64,000 nucleotides of DNA from Algicoccus sp048820935. GTDB taxonomy: Bacteria; Pseudomonadota; Gammaproteobacteria; Burkholderiales; Burkholderiaceae_B. Below are positions 43,059 to 52,580 of the stretch, piece after piece. The DNA is taken from contig NZ_JBMERD010000013.1 in NCBI RefSeq assembly GCF_048820935.1, forward strand, positions 18,192 through 82,191. Direction: 5' to 3'. Below the pieces are notes generated by a model, which saw nothing but the letters and a program-made list of their open reading frames with translations, was not told where the DNA came from and searched no databases. Both the position numbers and the translations under genes were made by a program. How positions within the stretch are numbered: the stretch's first letter is position 1; each line of letters starts with the position of its first letter.

Positions 43059-43307
43059 CTACTTATTATGAGCACAACACATCCGCCTATCGTTTTGAAA
43101 AACGAATGTGAGGTCCTGATGGTCTTGATGTTTATCGGCCATTTCAGCCGATAGACCAATGTGTTCATCAGCCTGATGCAGTAGCATGGCACCGCTATCG
43201 GAACCTAGGGTGATTCTCTGAAAATCGTCTTCAATTCTATTTGAGCGCATTTCTGAAAAAATACGTGCTCCAGTTATCGCGTCTTCATAATTAAAGGGCA
43301 GAATCAC
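43059..43307 (-). mobile_element. IS1380-family transposase remnant
   Basis: A frame of 82 residues whose middle (DDFQRITLGSDSGAMLLHQ, then DEHIGLSAEMADKHQDHQD) aligns with the N-terminal block of the IS1380 remnant at 1557-1766 (DFQGSPLSSDGGVMLLRQ, then DQHIGLSAAIAG). The rest of the transposase and the catalytic core are missing. It lies just upstream of the AbiEi operon. Confidence 0.5.
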
Positions 43308-43672
43308 AAAATTATGTAAGCCAAGATCTGTAATGCGTTGCTTTACCTCATATTCGCCGGAAATTACAGCAGTTTAGGGGCTTTATCCATGATCTGGCTC
43401 CAGTCAGAAGTCTTTGAAATAATTCAATAGTTAATCAATTCATTATATTATATATTTAAATATACTGAAAAGATTGAAACTGACCTACATCAATTTGTTA
43501 GCACGATATGTTCTTATTGGCTTACAACGACTCTGGCCGTGTTAGGCGTGTTGTTAACAATATGAGTTAGTTATATTTTCGGTATTGGGAGGCGGGAGTG
43601 TTCTTTCGTTTTCTCAAAAAACGTATGTCTGCGCAGTTGCAGTTAACTAGTGGTTTGGCGCATAACGATTAT
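43308..43672. other. AT-rich gene-free stretch
   Basis: No gene recognised. The part from about 43420 to 43470 is very AT-rich. No toxin gene of the GNAT type is seen downstream of the DUF1778 remnant. Confidence 0.4.
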
Positions 43673-43873
43673 TTAATCAAGCACCCCAGGTTCTTGAAGT
43701 AGTTTCTTTAATCGCGGCTTGATCTTCACTGGCCGATTTAATGTTTGTTGGAATGCTTGCCAATGTTCGTCATCTAAGGTGAATTGATGGCGATTGGCAA
43801 GCGTTTGTGCAGCGACTGTCATCCCTGCGTTCAGAAGGAATTGACTGATGTTTTTATGGTTGAGAGTGCTCAC
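43673..43873 (-). pseudogene. Truncated DUF1778 (TacA-like) antitoxin
   Basis: The 66-residue frame carries the C-terminal two thirds of a DUF1778 antitoxin: KNISQFLLNAG, then NRHQFTLDDEHWQAFQQTL and KPRLKKLLQEPGVLD. The N-terminal ribbon-helix-helix strand that binds the operator is missing, the only start is a GTG without a ribosome site, and the frame is closed upstream by a stop. The GNAT acetyltransferase toxin normally encoded after it is absent. It looks like the residue of a deleted tacAT-type module. Confidence 0.6.
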
Positions 43874-44131
43874 GATTTGCTTTTCAAAATGTTCATGGAA
43901 TCACTATGCGGTGCTCTGATTCTTTCCATTTTGCATCAAGAAGAAAAAGCAACGAAATGATCTAAGGAAAGTATCGTTTGACTACAAATGATTAGGTATT
44001 CAGTTGGTATGTCTATAAATCTATCATGTGTTCTGAAATCGTGATCTTTGTCTGTTGTGATTGATTGGAACAGATAAAGCGGTTGCTACTCAAACGAATA
44101 TCAACCGCCTTAATGAGGAGAAGGAGGACTG

Positions 44132-45076
44132 TTAGACCACGTTGATGGGATGGCCCAAATGATAGGCTTCAAGGTTTTGTGTGATACCCCGGGAAAGTGC
44201 GGCTAGACCACTTTGTGAAGCCCAGGCAACGTGTGGGGTGATTAAGAGATTGGGGTGTTTGCAGTGCAGAAGCGCCAAATTCTCTGGGGGTGGTTCGGTT
44301 GAGAGTACGTCAAGAGCCGCACCGCCTAAATGACCCGTCTCGAGTCCATCGATTAACGCGGCTTCTTGAATCAATCCGCCACGCGATGTATTGATAATCA
44401 GTGCGCCTGTTTTCATGCGAGAGATTTCGGCGTGACCGATCATGCCGACTGTCGCGGGCATCAAGGGTGAATGCAGAGAAATCACATCACTGCGTGCAAT
44501 AACCTCTTCAAATCGAGTGTAGCCCTCACGCAAAGAAGGTCGCCCGCGATGTTCTGCAAGCAAGACGTTCATGCCTAGTGTTTTGGCGAGACGAGCAACT
44601 TCAGATCCGATGGTGCCATGACCAAAAATTCCCAACGTCGCGCCGGCAATATCAAGAATGGGTGCGTCGTGGACACAAAAGTGCTCAGATTCAGGCCACA
44701 CGGTTCTAGCTAATTGATCATAACGGCGCAATTGACGACGCAAAATGAAGAGGCTGCCAATGACGCTTTCAGCAACACTTTGTGTCGCATAACCAGGTAC
44801 ATTCACCACGGTGATACCATTTTCTCGACAAGCTTGAAGGTCGATGCAGTCGTAACCCGTGGCTGCCACACAAATCAGTTTGAGTTTGGGGCTTGATTGC
44901 ACAACGGCTGCAGTAATAGGTACCTTGTTAGTGATGCAGATTTCAGCGTCTTCAAGCGCTTTAATAACCGCTTCGGCTGTTTTGGGGGTTGCACTATGAT
45001 CTGTCCATTCGGAGATCCATTGGGGCTTTTCGATGGGATGAGGTAGTGTGGCGCAATCCAAAAAGACGGCTTTCAT
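44132..45076 (-). CDS. D-2-hydroxyacid dehydrogenase (glycerate/hydroxypyruvate reductase-like)
   Basis: A protein of 314 residues of the D-isomer-specific 2-hydroxyacid dehydrogenase family. The NAD-binding motif is LGIFGHGTIGSEVARLAKTLG. The catalytic Arg is in INTSRGGLIQ, the Glu in LDVLSTEPP and the His in LITPHVAWAS. It is closest in feel to glycerate dehydrogenase/hydroxypyruvate reductase, but the substrate cannot be fixed from motifs. It is transcribed alone, away from the ABC transporter operon; the upstream region contains TGATTC-A-GAATCA (45207-45219), a possible operator. Confidence 0.85.
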   Translation of the reverse strand: MKAVFLDCATLPHPIEKPQWISEWTDHSATPKTAEAVIKALEDAEICITNKVPITAAVVQSSPKLKLICVAATGYDCIDLQACRENGITVVNVPGYATQSVAESVIGSLFILRRQLRRYDQLARTVWPESEHFCVHDAPILDIAGATLGIFGHGTIGSEVARLAKTLGMNVLLAEHRGRPSLREGYTRFEEVIARSDVISLHSPLMPATVGMIGHAEISRMKTGALIINTSRGGLIQEAALIDGLETGHLGGAALDVLSTEPPPENLALLHCKHPNLLITPHVAWASQSGLAALSRGITQNLEAYHLGHPINVV

Positions 45077-45289
45077 TCAAGTCACCTAACAAGGAATTGA
45101 GGAACAAACTGCATCTTCGCATGAAACCTAGGTGTTGTCAGTGTTTGTACTAGAAAACGAGCTTAAGACGGGCTGTAACACTCGATTAGACCTGCAAGAT
45201 GCCCTATGATTCAGAATCACTTGTGTCATTATGGTTGGTCTGACTGCATGTGTTGATCGCAACCAGCGTAGGTTGACTGATCGGGATGA

Positions 45290-47539
45290 ATGGAGAATGA
45301 ACATTTGGCGAACAAATTGAGTCGCATCGTATTCATGGTGATGTTGTTGGTGGGCTTGATGGGTTGTGACTCAAAAGAGCCTATCAACAGCCCTTACATA
45401 TCGGGTGCGCTTGCAGAAAACACCCTATATACGGCTTTTACCCAACGATCACCCAAATTTTTGGATCCGGCCCGATCGTATTCCACGGATGAAACACCCT
45501 ATACCTACAACATTTACGAACCGTTGTATGGCTATCACTATCTGAAACGACCTTATGAATTGATTCCGCGAGTGGCCACATCGGTGGTGGAACCTGTTTA
45601 TCTGGATGCAAATGGGCAAGTGTTACCTCAAGACGTTGCGCCTGAAGAGGTTGCCGTCAGTGTTTATGACATTCAAATTGAAAAAGGTGTGTTGTTTGCG
45701 CCGCACCCTGCATTTGCTCGCGATGACAAAGGACAGTTTGTTTATCAGGACTTGAATCCAGATAAACTGGGTGATCGCTTTTCTGTGATGGATTTTGAAC
45801 AAACTGGGACGCGTGAGCTCACTGCACATGACTTTGTGTATGCATTTCGGCGTCTAGCCAGCCCACGAGTGGCGTCACCAATTTTTTCAACACTGGCGCA
45901 GCATGTCGAAGGTTTTGATGCCTATGGTGAAGAACTCCGTGAGATTGATCAACGCTTTCGTCAAAGTGCGAAGTCCGATTTGGATTGGCTGGATTTAAGA
46001 GACTACGGGTTTGATGGGGTTCAAGCTTTGGATGATCACACTTTACGTCTTCGCGTTAAAGGCAGTTATCCACAGTTTCGCTATTGGCTTGCCATGACAT
46101 TTACAGCGCCTATCCCTTGGGAAGCGGATCGCTTCTATAGCCAGCCTGGTATGGCGCAACACAACTTGTCACTCAACACTTGGCCTGTAGGGACTGGACC
46201 TTACATGATGGTGGAGTCACTTCAAAATCGTCGACATGTGATGGCACGTAACCCAAATTTCCGCGGACAACCCTATCCTTGCGAAGGTGAGCCTGGTGAT
46301 GAAGCGGCGGGTTTACTTGAAGATTGCGGCAAGATGACGCCTTTTATCGACAAGTTGGTCTTTAATATTGAAAAAGAGAGTATTCCACTGCAAGGCAAAT
46401 TTCTGCAGGGATACTATGACATGCCACAAGCTGATCGGGGTGATAGTGGCGTGGGAATGATAGTCGCTGCGGGCGACTCTCCAGAGAAAGCGGCCTTGTA
46501 TGAAGACCATGGTATTCAACTACCCACAACCGTCGAAGCCTCGATTTACTACTTCGGCTTTAACTGGTTAGATCCGATTGTGGGGCAGGGTGATACGCCT
46601 GAACAGCAGGAGAAAAACCGTTTATTGCGTCGGGCACTGAGCATTGCCTTTAACTGGGAAGAGTACGTTTCGATCTTTCAGGATGAGCAAGCGCAAGTGG
46701 CTTATGGACCCGTACCGCCTGGGATCTTGGGCTATGAAGCTTTGCCAAAAGGCATCAATTCTTACGTTTATGATTGGGAAGACGATCACGCCAAGCGTAA
46801 ATCGTTAGATCAAGCCAAAGCGCTCCTCGCGCAGGCTGGTTATCCCAACGGTCGACATGAAACCACGGGTGAACCACTCGTACTGTATTTTGATTCTGCA
46901 TCGGGTTCTGCCAGTGGCAATCCGGCGCTAGATTGGATTCGGCGTCAGTTTGGACACTTAGGGATCCAGCTCGATATTCGGGCAACTGATTACAACCGTT
47001 TTCAAGAAAAAATGCGCAACGGCGTGGCACAAATGTACATGTGGGGTTGGGTCGCCGATTATCCGGATGCAGAAAATTTTCTGTTCCTTCTGTTTGGTCC
47101 TCAAGCCAAAGCCACCAATGGCGGTGAAAACGCTTCGAATTACCAAAATGCTGAGTATGACGCTTTGTTTGAACAGATGCGTGATATGCCAGACTCCCCA
47201 GAAAAAGCCGCCATTATTCAAAAAATGATTCATATCGTTCAGGAAGATGCGCCATGGATGTTTGGCATGTTTCCGAAGTCCGCGGGTGCGTATCAACAGT
47301 GGGTCGGCAATGCCAAGCCCACGCAGATGGTTCGCAATACGCTTCAGTACATCAAAATTGATCCTGCGGTGCGTGTTCAAAAAACAGCACTCTGGAACTC
47401 ACCGCGGTGGTGGCCTGTGCCCGCTTTACTGTTGCTGTTGGCGCTGGCGATCTGGCCTGCTGTAGTGGCCGTTAGGCGACAGCAGCGCAAAACGGCGTAT
47501 GACGTGGATGCGCCTCATGTGCGGGAGACTCAATCATGA
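45290..47539 (+). CDS. Peptide-type ABC transporter substrate-binding lipoprotein with C-terminal membrane segment
   Basis: An SBP_bac_5 protein of 749 residues. The lipobox is GLMGC with C26. A TTG at 45305 (MANKLSR start) with GGAG upstream is an alternative start. The binding domain contains TAFTQRSPKFLDPARSYS, NPNFRGQPYPC and LLRRALSIAFNWEEYVSIF. After residue about 700 comes a hydrophobic helix (PALLLLLALAIWPAVVAV) and a charged tail, so the protein is held in the inner membrane at its C-terminus as well. This is unusual for the family, though I believe relatives in Burkholderiales share it. The ligand is probably an oligopeptide. The next gene overlaps by 4 bases. Confidence 0.82.
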   Translation: MENEHLANKLSRIVFMVMLLVGLMGCDSKEPINSPYISGALAENTLYTAFTQRSPKFLDPARSYSTDETPYTYNIYEPLYGYHYLKRPYELIPRVATSVVEPVYLDANGQVLPQDVAPEEVAVSVYDIQIEKGVLFAPHPAFARDDKGQFVYQDLNPDKLGDRFSVMDFEQTGTRELTAHDFVYAFRRLASPRVASPIFSTLAQHVEGFDAYGEELREIDQRFRQSAKSDLDWLDLRDYGFDGVQALDDHTLRLRVKGSYPQFRYWLAMTFTAPIPWEADRFYSQPGMAQHNLSLNTWPVGTGPYMMVESLQNRRHVMARNPNFRGQPYPCEGEPGDEAAGLLEDCGKMTPFIDKLVFNIEKESIPLQGKFLQGYYDMPQADRGDSGVGMIVAAGDSPEKAALYEDHGIQLPTTVEASIYYFGFNWLDPIVGQGDTPEQQEKNRLLRRALSIAFNWEEYVSIFQDEQAQVAYGPVPPGILGYEALPKGINSYVYDWEDDHAKRKSLDQAKALLAQAGYPNGRHETTGEPLVLYFDSASGSASGNPALDWIRRQFGHLGIQLDIRATDYNRFQEKMRNGVAQMYMWGWVADYPDAENFLFLLFGPQAKATNGGENASNYQNAEYDALFEQMRDMPDSPEKAAIIQKMIHIVQEDAPWMFGMFPKSAGAYQQWVGNAKPTQMVRNTLQYIKIDPAVRVQKTALWNSPRWWPVPALLLLLALAIWPAVVAVRRQQRKTAYDVDAPHVRETQS

Positions 47540-48513
47540 TCGGTTATATAGGGCGTCGTTTGCTATACGGCATTGCCATCTTGCTGGGTGTGAATTTCAT
47601 CACCTTTATCCTGTTTTTTGCAGTCAATACGCCTGATGATATGGCGCGTTTATCCATTGGTGGACAGCGCGTAAGTGTGGATGCGATCGAGAAATGGAAA
47701 GCGGAACGGGGTTATGACAAACCACTACTCATTAACATCGAGCAATCAGGGGCGGCTCAACTGACCGATACGATTTTTTATCAGCGATCGGTTCCGTTGT
47801 TACGGTTTGATTTTGGTTTGTCAGATGCAGGTCTGGATATTGGTCATGAAATACGTACTCGCATGGGACCAAGTCTTGCGTTGGCCATTCCGAGTTTTGT
47901 GCTGGGTATTCTGGCGAGCGTGAGCTTTTCTTTGTTGTTGGTGTTTTTTAGAACGACTAGGCTGGACTTTTGGGGGGTGGTGTTGTGTGTTGTGATGCTG
48001 TCGATCTCTAGCCTGTTTTACATTATTGCCGGCCAGTGGTTGTTCGCCAAAGTGCTACGACTGGTACCTTATTCCGGTTTTATTGGTGGATTTGGCATGG
48101 TGAAGTTTTTGGCTTTACCTATTTTGGTGGCGATCATCAGTCGCTTGGGGCCAGAAGCACGGTTCTACCGCAGTTTGTTTCTAGAAGAAATTGGTAAAGA
48201 TTACGTCCGAACGGCACGGGCCAAAGGTTTGAGTGAGCGGGCGGTCTTGTTTGGTCATGTTTTAAGAAATGCACTACTACCAATTCTGACATCAACGGTT
48301 GCAGCGTTGCCTTTGTTGTTTATGGGTAGTTTGATTGCAGAGTCTTTCTTTGGCATTCCGGGTTTAGGAAGCTACACCATTGATGCGATTAACGCACAGG
48401 ATTTCTCTGTGGTCAGAGCCATGGTGTTTCTGGGTTCCACGTTGTATATCGTGGGACTGATTCTGGCAGACGTGTCTTATACGTTGGCCGATCCCAGAGT
48501 GAGGTTTGAATAA
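47536..48513 (+). CDS. ABC transporter permease, DppB/OppB type
   Basis: An inner-membrane permease of 325 residues with about six helices. It starts MIGYIGRRLLYGIAILLGVN, as in OppB/YejB. The EAA coupling loop is DYVRTARAKGLSERAVLFGHVLRNALLPI. It forms the channel with the next gene's product. It overlaps the substrate-binding gene by ATGA-type coupling and is followed by the second permease after 2 bp. Confidence 0.88.
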   Translation: MIGYIGRRLLYGIAILLGVNFITFILFFAVNTPDDMARLSIGGQRVSVDAIEKWKAERGYDKPLLINIEQSGAAQLTDTIFYQRSVPLLRFDFGLSDAGLDIGHEIRTRMGPSLALAIPSFVLGILASVSFSLLLVFFRTTRLDFWGVVLCVVMLSISSLFYIIAGQWLFAKVLRLVPYSGFIGGFGMVKFLALPILVAIISRLGPEARFYRSLFLEEIGKDYVRTARAKGLSERAVLFGHVLRNALLPILTSTVAALPLLFMGSLIAESFFGIPGLGSYTIDAINAQDFSVVRAMVFLGSTLYIVGLILADVSYTLADPRVRFE

Positions 48514-48515
48514 AC

Positions 48516-50072
48516 ATGCCAAAGATTGTTTTTCTCTGGACCGATGTGGCTTTGTTTGCACTGTTGATCAGTGCGGTGATTTATGGCTGGCGCGTGTCTA
48601 AGTCTGTCAATTCCCGAGCCACTTGGGCACGAGTCTTGCAGCAAGCACCGGCCATGTGTTCGGCAGTGGTGCTGAGTTTTTTTGTGCTGGTTGGTATTTT
48701 GGATTCGATCCATTTACAGTTGAGACTGCAGACGTCTGAATCGATTTCTACCTCAGCATCCACCACGACTGCCTCTTCAGCCTCTACGTCAACTTCGACT
48801 TCGGGTGCGCAAAGTGTCGTGTATTCGCCTGAAGTCGTGTCATTGCTGGATGTGCTGCTTGCCGACACAGCATTGCTCCATAAAGAAAAAACGTATTCTG
48901 CCCCTTTGGCTTGGCGCCAATTTACCAAAGAGAGCATTCTTCAAGAAGGTGGGCAAACGCATCGAGATTTTCCGCGCTTAAAGTTTGGTGGTCGTCATCT
49001 GGATGACCCAGAGACGCAGTGGTTAAACGATGTGCTGGTGCGTGGCTCATTGGGGCTGGCCGCCGGTGTTGCGATCGGTTTAGGTCTGATGGGTTGGTTG
49101 GTGTGGATGCTTATGCGGGCTCAACGCAAGCGCAATCCAAATGAGTCTGCACGAATCACTTATTCGGATGTTTGGCATGATGTCTGGAAGGGTGTCTATA
49201 AAACACCTTGGCGTGCCATGCTGATTACCGTCTTTCTGATGGCCATGATTATCGGTGTGACCTTTGGTTTGGCCAGTGGCTATCATGTACTAGGTTCTGA
49301 TCGCACTGGCAATGATGTGCTCTGGCAAGCGCTTAAAAGCATCCGAACGGCTTGGGTGATTGGCAGTTTAACGACTGTGGCGATGCTCCCTGTAGCCATC
49401 TTGTTTGGCGTGACGGCCGGTTACTTTAAGGGTTGGGTCGATGATGTCATTCAATACATTTACACGACCTTGACCTCAATCCCAGGGGTGCTGTTGATTG
49501 CCGCATGTGTGCTCATGATGCAGGTCTATATCGATACGCATGCAGATTTGTTTCCAACCAGTGCACAACGTGCTGATTTGAGATTGTTTTTGCTGTGCAT
49601 GATTTTGGGTCTAACCGGCTGGGCTGGCCTATGTCGTTTGTTGCGTGCTGAAGTTCTGAAATTGCGTGAGTTGGAATACGTGCAGGCCGCCAAAGCATTT
49701 GGCGTCTCTAATTTGCGCATTATGTTGCGACACTTATTACCCAATCTCATGCACATTATTCTGATTACGCTGGTGCTGGAGTTTTCTGGGCTTGTCCTGT
49801 ATGAGGCTGTGCTGTCCTACCTGGGGATTGGTGTCGATCCGACCATGAATTCATTTGGCACAATGATTGATAAGTCACGTCTGGAGATGTCGCGTGACCC
49901 GATGATCTGGTGGACGTTGTTGTCAGCGTTTGTCTTTATGTTGACCATGGTGCTGGCGGCCAACTTGTTTGCGGATGGTGTACGCGATGCCTTTGATCCG
50001 CGCAGTCGCGTGTTACGCCCTAGACGCTTTAGAAGACGCGCTGCAACACAATCGGTGGAGAAAACATTATGA
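48516..50072 (+). CDS. ABC transporter permease, DppC/OppC type, with Ser/Thr-rich periplasmic insert
   Basis: A protein of 518 residues, longer than the usual 280-350 for this subunit. The N-terminal part has a first helix at about 8-25, a second at about 48-64, then a low-complexity Ser/Thr/Ala stretch (73-100). A soluble region of about 70 residues follows, then the ordinary permease core from about 170 onward. The EAA loop is EYVQAAKAFGVSNLRIMLRHLLPN. The extra domain probably lies in the periplasm and may dock the anchored substrate-binding protein; that is inference. It overlaps the ATPase gene by 4 bases. Confidence 0.85.
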   Translation: MPKIVFLWTDVALFALLISAVIYGWRVSKSVNSRATWARVLQQAPAMCSAVVLSFFVLVGILDSIHLQLRLQTSESISTSASTTTASSASTSTSTSGAQSVVYSPEVVSLLDVLLADTALLHKEKTYSAPLAWRQFTKESILQEGGQTHRDFPRLKFGGRHLDDPETQWLNDVLVRGSLGLAAGVAIGLGLMGWLVWMLMRAQRKRNPNESARITYSDVWHDVWKGVYKTPWRAMLITVFLMAMIIGVTFGLASGYHVLGSDRTGNDVLWQALKSIRTAWVIGSLTTVAMLPVAILFGVTAGYFKGWVDDVIQYIYTTLTSIPGVLLIAACVLMMQVYIDTHADLFPTSAQRADLRLFLLCMILGLTGWAGLCRLLRAEVLKLRELEYVQAAKAFGVSNLRIMLRHLLPNLMHIILITLVLEFSGLVLYEAVLSYLGIGVDPTMNSFGTMIDKSRLEMSRDPMIWWTLLSAFVFMLTMVLAANLFADGVRDAFDPRSRVLRPRRFRRRAATQSVEKTL

Positions 50073-51796
50073 CAACACCGAACGTGCTTAATATTCAAGA
50101 TCTCAATGTCGTCATCGATCGTGATGAAGGTTTACATGAGGCTGTACGCGCACTAGGCATTTCTGTTCGTCAAGGTGAAACCTTTGCGCTGGTTGGGGAG
50201 TCTGGATCAGGTAAAAGTTTGACCGCTTTGTCTGTTTTGCGCTTGTTACCCCCTGCGATTGAAATTGCATCTGGTCAGATTGATTTGCAGGCTCAAGACT
50301 TGAACCGTTTACCTGAGATGGCGATGCAACGCATCCGTGGTGGACGAGTCGGCATGATTTTTCAGGAGCCTGGAACCAGCTTGAATCCCATCATGCGGGT
50401 TGGCGATCAGTTGCTGGAAATCATCCGTTTGCATACGGATTTGGTTGGGCAAGCGGCTGTAGATCGCGCGATTTATTGGCTAGGTCGCGTTGGATTACCG
50501 GATCCTGAAACGCGCCTACATGACTATCCGTTTCAGTTCTCAGGTGGTCAAAAACAACGCATCATGATTGCCATGGCACTGGCGGCAGAACCGGCTTTAT
50601 TGGTGGCTGATGAGCCAACGACTGCACTCGATGTCATGGTGCAGGCGCAGATTTTAGATTTGCTTAAAAGTATTCAAGAAGAGTTGGGCATGGCCATCTT
50701 GTTGATTACACATGATTTGGCGATTGTCAGAAAGGTCGCAGATACCGTAGCCCTGATGCGCCATGGTCAGATTGTGCAAACACTGCCTGCAGATCAGTTT
50801 TTTACGCAACCTGATCATCCTTACGCATGGGAATTGTTTGATGCCGTGCCAACCTTTGAAAAGCGGGGGCAACCACTGTCTGCTGAAGGTCGAGATCGCG
50901 CTAGTCAAACTGAAACCTTGATTGAAACTTCATCAAGTCAATCGTCTTCAAATCAAGCTTTATCTGAAGAGCCGTCTGAATCAGCCGATGTGGTGCTAAA
51001 AGTTCGAAACCTGCGAGTTAGTTATCCGATCAGAAAAGGCTGGTTGCGCCGCGTAGTCGCTCAAAACGCTGTGGTGCAGGGTGTTGATTTTGATTTGCAG
51101 CGTGGAAAAACACTGGCTTTGCTGGGCCCCTCAGGATGTGGCAAAACGACGATTGCAAAGACTTTGGTTCGTTTGTTGGATCAGACTGCTCGAATCGAAG
51201 GTCAGGCCTGGCTGCATGGAGAGTCGTTATTAGATGCCCGCGGTCAAGATCTAGCACGCATGCGCGCGCGACTACAAATCGTGTTTCAGGACCCCTATGC
51301 GTCCTTAGACCCTCGGATGCGTATCGGTGAAATTCTGCAAGAAGGGATTGTTTCGCTGGTGCCTAATCTGACCAAGGCACAACGTGATGAACGAGTTCAG
51401 ATGCTTTTAGAGCGAGTGGGTTTGCCGCAAGACAGTGCCATGCGATTTGCCCATGAGTTTTCTGGTGGGCAGCGCCAACGGATTGCCATCGCACGTGCTT
51501 TAGCGGTTGAACCCGATGTGTTGGTGCTTGATGAACCAACTTCGGCTCTGGATGTGTCGGTCCAAGCGCAGATTTTAGATTTGCTGTCCGACCTTCAGAA
51601 GTCGCAGCACATGGCGTACATCTTTATTACACATAATTTCAGCGTGGTGGAGTACTTTGCCGATCAGGTGGCCGTCATGGATCAAGGGCGATTTGTTGAG
51701 CTCGGTGCAGCAGAAGACGTGTTGATGCGCCCACAACATGCGATGACCAAAGCATTGCTAGAGGCGGTGCCTCGATTGTCTTTCGGTGAGTATTGA
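50069..51796 (+). CDS. ABC transporter ATP-binding protein with two fused nucleotide-binding domains
   Basis: A protein of 575 residues with OppD-like and OppF-like ATPase halves in one chain, as in YejF or GsiA. Half 1: Walker A VGESGSGKS, signature FSGGQKQR, Walker B LLVADEPT. Half 2: Walker A LGPSGCGKT, signature FSGGQRQR, Walker B LVLDEPTSALDVS. The halves are joined by a Ser/Glu-rich linker of about 30-35 residues near position 290-320. All catalytic elements look intact in both halves. It completes the importer encoded by the three preceding genes. Confidence 0.93.
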   Translation: MTTPNVLNIQDLNVVIDRDEGLHEAVRALGISVRQGETFALVGESGSGKSLTALSVLRLLPPAIEIASGQIDLQAQDLNRLPEMAMQRIRGGRVGMIFQEPGTSLNPIMRVGDQLLEIIRLHTDLVGQAAVDRAIYWLGRVGLPDPETRLHDYPFQFSGGQKQRIMIAMALAAEPALLVADEPTTALDVMVQAQILDLLKSIQEELGMAILLITHDLAIVRKVADTVALMRHGQIVQTLPADQFFTQPDHPYAWELFDAVPTFEKRGQPLSAEGRDRASQTETLIETSSSQSSSNQALSEEPSESADVVLKVRNLRVSYPIRKGWLRRVVAQNAVVQGVDFDLQRGKTLALLGPSGCGKTTIAKTLVRLLDQTARIEGQAWLHGESLLDARGQDLARMRARLQIVFQDPYASLDPRMRIGEILQEGIVSLVPNLTKAQRDERVQMLLERVGLPQDSAMRFAHEFSGGQRQRIAIARALAVEPDVLVLDEPTSALDVSVQAQILDLLSDLQKSQHMAYIFITHNFSVVEYFADQVAVMDQGRFVELGAAEDVLMRPQHAMTKALLEAVPRLSFGEY

Positions 51797-51999
51797 AAAT
51801 TGGCTATGCATTCGCGAAGTGCACAACAAATGCGTAACTTGACTGAAAGTTTTCTGACATTAAGCATGACCACTGTGTCGGTTTTGTGCGGGCTTCAGTC
51901 AGGATGTGTCCTTATGCGATTAAACTAAGCCTAAGTCGCTGTTGCCTGCCTGACAGACCAACGGCTGAAGTTGCAAAGATTGTCACCTAGAAGGAAACC

Positions 52000-52491
52000 A
52001 TGGGATTTAAAGTGTTCGACTTGCAGTGTGAGCAAGGTCATTTGTTTGAGGGCTGGTTTCGTTCGCACGAAGATTACGAAATGCAACAGTCCAAAGCGCT
52101 AGTGACGTGTCCGATGTGTAATGTATCGAGCGTCCATCGAGTGCCGTCAGCACCTCGCTTGAACATGGGGGCGACTGAAGCGGTTGCGCGCAATGAGCCG
52201 CAATTAACACCGACTGAGTCGACTAGTGAATCCCATGACAACAGTCAGACGGTTTCCCCCGAGGTGGCACAATTGCAAGCCTCGATTTTGCAGCATATGC
52301 GTAAAGTCGTTCAGTCTGCAGAAAACGTAGGTACGCAGTTTGCACATGAAGCGAGACGCATGCACGAAGGTGAATCTAAACCGCGTCCGATACGCGGGGT
52401 TGCCACGCCCCAAGAGCGTGAATCGCTCGCAGAAGAGGGCATCACCGTGTACGACGTTCCAGATTTTCTGGATGATGATCGCTTGAATTAA
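52000..52491 (+). CDS. DUF1178 family protein
   Basis: A protein of 163 residues of a family widespread in alpha- and betaproteobacteria with no known function. The N-terminal zinc-ribbon pattern has C10/H14 (LQCEQGHLFEGWF) and C37/C40 (TCPMC). The middle is polar and variable, and the C-terminal half has the conserved FAHEARRMHEGESKPRPIRG and a final EEGITVYDVPDFLDDD. It is a single gene, convergent with efp, with a shared terminator. Confidence 0.85.
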   Translation: MGFKVFDLQCEQGHLFEGWFRSHEDYEMQQSKALVTCPMCNVSSVHRVPSAPRLNMGATEAVARNEPQLTPTESTSESHDNSQTVSPEVAQLQASILQHMRKVVQSAENVGTQFAHEARRMHEGESKPRPIRGVATPQERESLAEEGITVYDVPDFLDDDRLN

Positions 52492-52505
52492 CAGTACAGA
52501 TACAA

Positions 52506-52545
52506 AAAACGCCCCCTGATTTGCTTGGCAGTCAGGGGGCGTTTT
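52506..52545. terminator. Bidirectional terminator between the DUF1178 gene and efp
   Basis: A 14-bp stem (52506-52519 with 52532-52545) with the core ACGCCCCCTGA/TCAGGGGGCGT. It has A-rich and T-rich flanks on both sides, so it should work for both convergent genes. Confidence 0.92.
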
Positions 52546-52580
52546 AGATAGAACGAATTTGGTTCTACAGTACTCGAGTC

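Noticed and set aside
40203..44131. A prophage or integrative element inserted at tRNA-Arg
   Set aside because: No integrase, no structural or replication genes, and no repeat of the tRNA 3' end was seen by eye. An accessory patch is the most that can be supported.
45207..45219. TGATTC-A-GAATCA palindrome upstream of the ABC transporter operon
   Set aside because: Short, single, and about 70-80 bases from the start codon with no matching regulator gene nearby; noted only under the dehydrogenase entry.
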